The position numbers and the translations under genes were made by a program. A model generated the notes under the pieces. It saw only the letters and a list, made by a program, of their open reading frames with translations. It was not told the origin of the DNA and did not search any database. 64,000 bases of DNA from Phialocephala subalpina. Its lineage: Eukaryota > Ascomycota > Leotiomycetes > Helotiales > Mollisiaceae. The first letter of the stretch is position 1, and every line of letters starts with the position of its first letter. The stretch spans positions 509,197 through 573,196 of the forward strand of contig FJOG01000030.1 of assembly GCA_900073065.1 (NCBI GenBank). The letters are read 5' to 3'. Of this stretch, positions 57,661 to 64,000 are shown one piece after another.

Positions 57661-59240
57661 TATCCATTGACAGATGTAACGATCAAGGTCTTAAACACTT
57701 CAAATCGAGCATCAACACTTAAAAGTACATACGGAAGAAGCTTGTGCGCTCACAAAAACACTGCCGGCTTTACCCCGCCCTTAAACCTCCTCGAATAGCC
57801 TCTTCGTCTACAGAGGGGTTATATAGCCCCGCTTACAAGCAAACGCTGCACGAAGATTGACCTCGCCCTCTAATCTCGCCCCGTGTCCCCTTTGTCGCTC
57901 ACAACTGCCATTCTATCAATGTAAGCCTCCAGCGCACCAGAAATGGATATGAGAGCGCATGAAGCAGTCCCACCTTCGCTTGGCCTTCCCCTCCCTCCTC
58001 TCTAGGCTGTGAGTCATGCAACCGCCAACACCTCGCGCCTAGCCTTCCTCGCCTTGACCTACAATCGAGAGATAATGCTGTGATCGGCCAATCCTCCGTC
58101 TCACCCGTCTCACCCCTCCGCTACCACTTGTAACCCTCTCCTACTAGAGCCCAGCCCACGCGAGCTTTCCCTGTTTACGAGGGCCGCGTGGCGCGATATT
58201 CTCATATCCAGTCTGCCGTGCCATGAGAATCTGCCTCCTATAGCGTGCCGTGCCGACGACCTTCACGCAACGCTCAAGCGTCCGACTTCATCCTTCTACC
58301 CACACCAGGGAACCGCGGAAGTAGCCACATTTGAGGTCAGACGACTCTGCTTGCCTGCAGTCGCCCACGTCTCCTTGCCCACTTGTGACCCAGCGGCGTT
58401 TCGTATTCGGTCTGCAGGATACTCAATAGAAGCTTCGATAATACAATCTACAATCTGTCAAAGCCACGTAAGGAAGCACCGGCCCCTCTCGTCGCAGGTT
58501 AGCTCAAATCAAAGCACACAGCGCATGTTATTGTCTCCACGTCGCAAAGAAGCTCACCGAGATCTGGCTCCGACATGTAATTCATCTGCGGCAAAGCCAG
58601 CGGCGTCGTCGAGAGGCATTTCTTCGATTGGCCACGTCGCAACGTATAGAAGGGATGCTAAGGCCAAAGCCTCTACTATCGCAATCACCGAGGAGCATCG
58701 CCGCGAGGGTTGTAACGGTGCAACGGCGAGGAGAGGGAGCTGAGCTGAGTCGAGATTTATATATATATATATTGAACTTCTTGGAGTTGTACGGGCCAAA
58801 TTTGTCAACAACCAAAGTCGTATCATACTTCCACAGATTGTAAAACCAGAGACGAATCGCCGCTCTGGCTAACTTCCAAATACTTCGCACGCATACCCTG
58901 CCAACTGCACCAGTATTTTTACAAAACGATCCTCATCAGGATTCTATCTGTGTTCCCTAATGACGAGTACATTTGACCAGTCGTGCTCGCCGTCCGATAG
59001 GCAACGTCGGCGGAAGTGAGGAAAATGTCAAGCTTGCGATCAGCCTCCGAGCCCTCAACACTTTGTTCGCCGATATGTAATACCTGCAGCACGCTGACAA
59101 GAAGTTTGAGATGATTCGCACTCTTCGACAGAGCCTATGAAAGGCGAGAAGCTCTAGTTGTGTTTTGTGATCTGATTCGGGGTGAGTCAGGTGACTATGG
59201 ATCTGCTTCTGGACTAGCGCCATTTTATCTTGCGGCTGAA
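57661..59240. other. Intergenic region, mostly unassigned
   Basis: About 1.6 kb. A short TA microsatellite lies at about 58759-58771. The part just before 59240 should hold the first exon of the lipase remnant, but I could not find a convincing N terminus. Other frames show no domains. Confidence 0.4.
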
Positions 59241-60433
59241 AATGACCTCACAATTCAACACTGGGCCTTTGATGAGTGATAGCTGCGGCTACATTGCACT
59301 CGATCACAGTACACGATATGACGAGAAAGTGAGGGTGCTGATTGCATTCAGAGGCACATTGTCAGTTGCTGGTCACGTATAGTGGGTCAAACTCTCATTC
59401 CATATGTAGTATAGTTCAGGGGTAATCTCGCAGACTCTTATATCCTCACTCTCCTCCCTAGCTAGCTCATTAGACTTAACAATACGATATTTTACCCACA
59501 GAATGATGCCCAGACCTCGTAGCATCTCATACACATACAGTATTGCGAACACAATTGTAGATTTGAGCACCGTTCCACAGGAATATGTCCCTTACCCCGA
59601 TAACCCGGAAAACGAGACCGATCCCTCACGCCCTCCCTGCCGAAAGATCACCATCGCCATCGATTCTTGGATTTGATCCCCCGCCCCTCATGGCTAAGGT
59701 CAAAGCCCTCTCTATCGACCCTGGAGGAAGAGGTTCCACAACCATCATGCACCAATTGTACCGTACACACAGGCTTCTGGACCTCGTGGCAAAACACCCG
59801 CCCTTTTATAATTCCTCACATCAAAGCTATGAGAGAGAAATATCCAGATTACCAACTTCACCTCGTAGGACACTCACTCGGCGGCGCTGTTGCGGCACTC
59901 GCTTCCCTGGAATTCGAGGGACTGGGCTATCACCCCATCGTAACGATATTCGGAGAGCCAAGGGTTGATAATCCAGGCTTGAGGAACTGGATAGATCAGA
60001 CCTTCTCCCTGCCATCAGAACACACAGATAAGTCCCACTCCTCCCTTTGCAAGAATGGGGCTACCGCACCCACGCAGGCGAGATCTTCATCTCCAAGCCC
60101 TCACTACAACCCGGCGTCTCTGACCTCCGTCTCTATTACGGCGACGAAGACGTGAACTGCATTGCGGGGGCTGAAGTTGATGAGTCTTGGTTTGGGCTGG
60201 ATTTCGATACTAGCGTTGAGGCAGAGATGGAAGGGCATGGGGAAGTAGGATTGAGGAAACGATGGGGCATCCCGATCCCAGCCCGCTACAAAATGTGGCA
60301 GCTTTTCTTCGCGCATAGGGATTATTTCTGGCGCTTGGGGCTCTGTGTCCCGGGTGGTGATCCGTTGGATTGGGGGAGGAAACATTATGATTTCGGGAAG
60401 GGGGATGAGGACGAGGCGCCTGAGGAACTATGA
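59241..60433 (+). pseudogene. Class 3 lipase pseudogene
   Basis: Pieces of a secreted fungal triacylglycerol lipase occur in the right order but in different frames. They are FNTGPLMSDSCGYIALDHST...LIAFRGT (59247-59358), YSIANTIVDLSTVPQEYVPYP (from about 59536), CTVHTGFWTSW...LHLVGHSLGGAVAAL with the nucleophile-elbow GHSLGG, FGEPRVDNPGLRNW, and VPLLPLQEWGYRTHAGEIF to the end at 60433. Between the first two pieces lies 177 bp of foreign sequence. A second break with TGA lies near 59670. Sequence coding for the usual YRRVTHxxD segment is missing near 60030 with a frame change. The nucleophile Ser is kept. Confidence 0.8.
59359..59535. mobile_element. 177-bp insertion with CACA flanks in the lipase relic
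   Basis: The lipase frame reads RGT up to 59358 and resumes YSIANTIV from 59536. The sequence CACA stands at both junctions (59355-59358 and 59532-59535), as a 4-bp target duplication would. Inside, GTGGGTCAAA near 59382 has a partial inverted match TTTTACCCAC near 59492-59501. No coding capacity. It could also be an intron with altered ends. Confidence 0.4.
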
Positions 60434-60599
60434 ATGGAAGGGAAGTGAGTATTGGGTAATCAAAACGAACACATGGAGTTGGGTCTGGATTCTGGGTTAA
60501 GCAAGCAAGCGATGAGCGTTCGAGGGCATCAGAACCTTTGTAGTATTATGAGCGATGAGACACGAAAATACATAATTTATCCCATGGTATCATGGTTGG

Positions 60600-61375
60600 C
60601 ATTAGAACCCATGACCAAGTTGACTCTAATGGAAGCGAGATTTATATATAAACTTATTGTAAAATTCTATAAGAGAATAAATACGATGCGGGCTCGTAAA
60701 GTAAAACTCAAAATATTATTATTTTGGTATTCTTTTATTGGTTTGAATATTTAAAATATTTGAGTTTTTTTTAAAAAAAATTTAATCAAATCGCAAAATT
60801 AAAAATATAATTATTTTTATTTTTATATTTTATAAACTATAAATAGAGTTAATTTAATATATATAATATAAATATAAATTTAAAATAAATTAAAAGAATT
60901 TCTTTCAAAAAATTTCTATTTTTAATTTTTAAATTTGAAACTCGAAATAAATTTTGATTTCCTATTTATTCGAATCCTTTATATTCTAATCATATAATTT
61001 TCAATTGATAGAAATCTAAAGCCCCTTTTATTTTATATTATACTAAGTAATTAATTATAATTTTTATTCGAAATAATAAATAAAACTTTAAAATAAAATA
61101 TTAATTTTTAATTTAATTTATATTTTTAATATTTTAAAATTAATAAATAATTTTTATAATTAAAATTTATTTTAATTTAATTTAATTAATTAATTCGAAT
61201 TTTATTTATTAATTTAATTTATATATATTTTAATTTTTTTTAAACTTTTTATTAGAAATATAATTAGCGGATTCTAATATTCGAGAATTCTAAAAACCAA
61301 AGTATTTAATAATCCCTTTCTCGATGTTCAACGCTTAAAAAACAATATAATTTGAAAATTATTTTCCTTAATCGT
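60600..61375. repeat. AT-rich island, probable RIP-degraded repeat
   Basis: Composition falls to nearly pure A/T from about 60640 to 61300 with many TTAA and AATT words. Like the island at 5940-6665 it has no readable coding remnant. The next gene begins about 190 bp beyond it. The stretch 60434-60600 is the 3' flank of the lipase relic with nothing recognised. Confidence 0.7.
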
Positions 61376-61560
61376 CACATGGTTTAACTAAGGCTCAGAC
61401 ATGCTTGGCTGCGCCCGACTGCGCCCGAGCTGAGTTTTTTAAAAATTGAAAAGCCTCGCTAGTAATGCTGCCTAAATTTGGCCCAACCCAAGTCCTGGAT
61501 AATTCATTTCTTCTCAAAAATCAACTCCTCACTTGAAACAACTTTTGAAAGGCGATCAAG

Positions 61561-63277
61561 ATGTCGTTTGGGTGGTCCGCAGGTGATGTTGCAGAATGCG
61601 TTAAGCTACTCATCAAGATCGGGAGGGCGCTTAAGGAATCCGGCGGTTCCGCAGCCGAGTACCAGAGTGCAGTGGATTTCTTAAAAGGCGTCGAGACGAC
61701 AGTACAGGGAGTGGAAGACATCTTTCAGAACCACCCGGATCTAACTTTCCAGATCGCTTTCCAAGAACATGCGACAAACCTGATCACTGCAGTAACTCAC
61801 TTCAGAAAGAAAACAGAGGGGTACGACACATCACTTGGAGTCAATCCCACGACCTCTGAGGCTAAGAAGGCTTGGAAGAAAATCAAGCTTGCTCTATTTG
61901 GGCATATTGAGGAGCTGAAGTCTGATATCGCATATCCCCAAAGTATTGTGAATAATTTGATTGGTCTACAAGCATTGTGGGTGTCATTGTCACTGAGTAT
62001 CGATGATTTCGGGCTAAGTGAGGCTAGGGATATCCTTGTTAACTTATCTAAGAAGCCAACGCTTTCTCCTCAGCAATTCCAAGATTCCACGGAGGAAATA
62101 TCGAGAGAATTTCCCATTCTAGTAGCTAGCATTGAGAAATTACGCTCAGATATTGCAGAAGACCTCATTACGATCCAGCAAACCGCTGAGAGTAACGCGC
62201 AGAAAAATTTCGATCAGATTCAGCAGGAATTGTCTGACGGAAACACCTTACAACAATCATCCTCAGCAAAAGCACAAACAGATGCCGAAACACAGAACCT
62301 TTGGCGGAGTCAAGTTCAGATTTCTATCACAGAAATACGAGCTGAAGCCCAAAAGCATTTTGAAGCTCTTCAAGAGGTGAAGCAGGCGCAAGAAACCAAC
62401 CATCAACATAATATGCAGACATTGCAAGTATTTTCATGGAAAAATGCATTCCGACCTGCTACATCCCGACCTTTTGTCAAAGTGATCAGGAAAACTGTGA
62501 TACTGAGTTCCCAGCTCACCCGAAACGCCCCAGCAACAGCAGATGGCTCCTCTCGAGGGGATAGTTCTCAAGGAGGCGGCAATTCTAGAGGGGGCAACTC
62601 TCAAGGCGGCAACTCTAGAGGGGGCGGCAATTCTAGAAGGGGCAACTCTCAAGGCGGCAACTCTAGAGGGGGCGGCAACTCTAGAGGGGGCGNNNNNNNN
62701 NNNNNNNNNNNNNNNNNNNNNNNNNNNNNNNNNNNNNNNNNNNNNNNNNNNNNNNNNNNNNNNNNNNNNNNNNNNNNNNNNNNNNNNAGGCGGCAACTCT
62801 CAAGGCGGCAACTCTCGTGGTGGTGATTCTCACAAAGGAAACTCAAAAGGGAGCTCCTCTAGAGGCGGCGGTAGTTCTCGAGGTGGTAACACTCGAGGCG
62901 GCAACTCTCGTGGTGGTGATTCTCGTGGAGGAAGCTCAAAAGGGGGCTCTTCTAGGGGTGGTAATTCTCGGGTGAACAATTCTCAAGAAGGCTTCTCTGG
63001 ACGCAATAATATTCGAGGAGGTAGTGTACGAGGAGGTAGTGTACGAGGAGGTAGTGTACGAGGAGGTAATGTACGAGGAGGTAGTGTTCGAGGAGGTAGC
63101 GCACGAGGAGGTAGCGCACGAGGAGGTAATGTACGAGGAGGTAGTGTACGAGGGGGTAGTGTTCGAGGAGGTAGCGCACGAGGAGGTAGCGCACGAGGAG
63201 GTAATGTACGAGGAGGTAGTGCTCGAGGAGGTAGCGCACGAGGAGGTAGTGTACGAGGGGTTAATATTCGAGGGTAA
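61561..63277 (+). CDS. Fungal NLR-type N-terminal domain with RGG-like repeat tail (contains gap)
   Basis: Residues 1-280 are helical. MSFGWSAGDVAECVKLLIKI and KKAWKKIKLALFGHIEEL...LIGLQALWVSLSL are the pattern seen at the N terminus of many fungal NLR, ankyrin and related proteins. A Gln/Ala-rich coiled stretch follows. From about residue 320 the protein becomes a low-complexity tail of GGNSR/GGNSQ units, then after the gap GGDSR/GGSSK units and sixteen GGSVR/GGSAR/GGNVR units ending in TAA at 63275-63277. The assembly gap of 95 N interrupts the tail, and the frame after the gap is shifted relative to that before it. The repeat reads as protein in that frame, so I assume the gap length is wrong. 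There is no NTPase domain. Confidence 0.72.
62556..62960 (+). repeat. GGNSRGG-coding minisatellite, first type
   Basis: Imperfect 15-18-bp units of the form GGCGGCAACTCTAGAGGG and later GGTGGTGATTCTCGTGGA, coding GGNSR, GGNSQ, GGDSR and GGSSK. The assembly gap lies inside it, so the copy number is unknown. Confidence 0.85.
62693..62787. other. Assembly gap (95 N)
   Basis: A run of 95 N inside the tandem repeat. The coding frame is inconsistent across it, so the size is probably an estimate. Confidence 0.97.
63017..63256 (+). repeat. 15-bp minisatellite, 16 copies, coding GGxVR/GGxAR
   Basis: Sixteen 15-bp units of the form GGAGGTAGTGTACGA fill exactly 240 bp. Variants are ordered: units coding GGNVR recur as the fourth, eighth and thirteenth, between runs of GGSVR and GGSAR. 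This suggests higher-order duplications of blocks of four to five units. All units keep frame. Confidence 0.92.
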
Positions 63278-63476
63278 AAACGTAACGATTAGTTTGGAAT
63301 AAATAGTTTTCGAGATTAAATAAATTTTGCATTATAGTAAAAGTCAGGGGAGAAAAAAACGTTATAATAACATATATAAATTAACGCGATTAGAAGTAAA
63401 GATTAAAGATTAATATAGAAGTAGAGTTTTGCGGGTAAACTATTAGCGGGCCTTAGTACTAAGAACTTACCGGTAG

Positions 63477-63594
63477 TACGAAGGGCCGGTTAAAAAGTAT
63501 TGAGCCTCGCACGTGATTTTCCCTGCCAAAAATCAAGTATTTGGGAGAGGAAAGCTCGGACCATGGCTCAATACTTTTTAACCGGCCCTTCGTA
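63477..63594. mobile_element. MITE with perfect 28-bp TIRs and TA target duplication
   Basis: Bases 63477-63506 and 63565-63594 are perfect 30-nt inverted repeats. The outer TA on each side fits a target-site duplication, leaving a 114-bp element (63479-63592) whose termini read CGAAGGGCCGGTTAAAAAGT. It has 58 bp of internal sequence and no coding capacity. This is the structure of a non-autonomous Tc1/mariner (pogo/Fot1-like) element. Confidence 0.8.
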
Positions 63595-63599
63595 TGACT

Positions 63600-64000
63600 T
63601 ACTAATTGCTAGCGTGAATATTAATTAAATTAGATTAGATTATAACTCCTTACTTTAAATTTAATTTAATTAAATATAATCTACTTAAAATCTAATCTAA
63701 ATCTAATTTAAATTTAATTTAAATCTAATCTAATAATTTAGAATATACTCGAGTTATTAGAATATTACGTATTTTCTATTAAAAGTATTAAAATAAAGTT
63801 TAACCTTATTTCTAAAAGCTATAATCACGTATTATTAGGCCATGTACCTCTTAACCTTTTACTTTGTACAGGTTGCATATAAAGGAGCTTTATTCTTATC
63901 TTTAAATATTATATATAATATATATTTTATTATAATTTATAATATAATATAATAAAAGTTAATTAGAAGTAAATTAAAAACATTTAATTTATAAGTATTA
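63600..64000. repeat. AT-rich island at the window end
   Basis: From about 63620 the sequence is A/T dominated with repeated TTAATTTAA and TCTAATCTAA words. It continues past the window edge. It probably belongs to a RIP-degraded repeat block. The 200 bp between the RGG-tail gene and the MITE hold nothing else. Confidence 0.6.

Noticed and set aside
58759..58771. TA microsatellite as a regulatory element or origin
   Set aside because: It is too short and ordinary to support a function.
59405..59455. tRNA-Lys-like D-arm and anticodon words (TAGTTCAGGGGTA, CAGACTCTTA)
   Set aside because: No acceptor stem and no T arm or GGTTCGA-type B box follow, so it cannot fold as a tRNA.
5940..61375. Possible inverted copies of one repeat in the AT-rich islands at 6.0-6.6 kb and 60.7-61.3 kb
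   Set aside because: Short words match in reverse complement, but their order is not reversed as an inverted copy needs. Low complexity explains the matches.
63024..63302. Open frames coding YEEVVYEEV or, on the other strand, HYLLVHYLLV repeats
   Set aside because: They are other-frame shadows of the 15-bp minisatellite; the GGxxR frame joins the preceding gene and ends in a stop.
1..64000. CRISPR arrays, operons, riboswitches and ribosome binding sites
   Set aside because: The DNA is eukaryotic with spliced genes; no spaced repeat array or bacterial signal was seen.

Overview
The window looks like chromosomal DNA of a filamentous ascomycete (Pezizomycotina, possibly Leotiomycetes; the class is a guess). 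The evidence is short introns of 44-85 nt with GTRAGT-type donors and CTAAC or CTGAC branch points, fungal-only families (HET, NACHT NLR with fungal N-terminal domains, HapX, DUF3433, Liz1-like permease, Cyk3, SepL), and gene-rich DNA broken by AT-rich islands that look like RIP-mutated repeats. All gene models were spliced by hand from the sequence. Those called intact join with open frames from start to stop.

Layout. 1-6.7 kb: an ABCC-type drug/metabolite exporter and a degenerate C2H2-type protein, then an AT-rich island. 6.8-12.4 kb: a NACHT NLR ending at the island edge and a broken short-chain dehydrogenase. 13-19.5 kb: a divergent pair of cytokinesis genes (Cyk3-like and a SepL/Sid1 kinase). 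20.8-25.1 kb: a sugar transporter, a SAP-domain protein and a second broken dehydrogenase carrying a perfect 250-bp tandem duplication. 26.8-32.1 kb: a protein joining a fungal NLR-type N-terminal domain to SEL1 repeats, a MITE-like inverted-repeat element, and a DUF3433 membrane protein with one in-frame TAG. 33.4-43.2 kb: a conserved housekeeping block (bL27m, LCL2, secreted RNase T2, HapX, COG2, uL1m, cytosolic GluRS). 43.2-64 kb: an accessory region with a membrane-protein relic, a P450, two HET-domain genes, a pantothenate-type permease, a decayed NLR N-terminal fragment, a lipase pseudogene with an insertion, a second AT-rich island, a gene with an NLR-type N-terminal domain and an RGG-like minisatellite tail (with an assembly gap), and a 114-bp MITE.

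How the genes relate. No biosynthetic cluster is present: there is no PKS, NRPS or terpene backbone gene, and the P450, ABC and MFS genes are scattered. The strongest theme is self/non-self recognition. Six loci carry HET, NACHT or NLR-type N-terminal domains, and two of them abut AT-rich islands. The second theme is decay. Five loci are broken by frameshifts, nonsense changes, a duplication or an insertion, all outside the housekeeping core.
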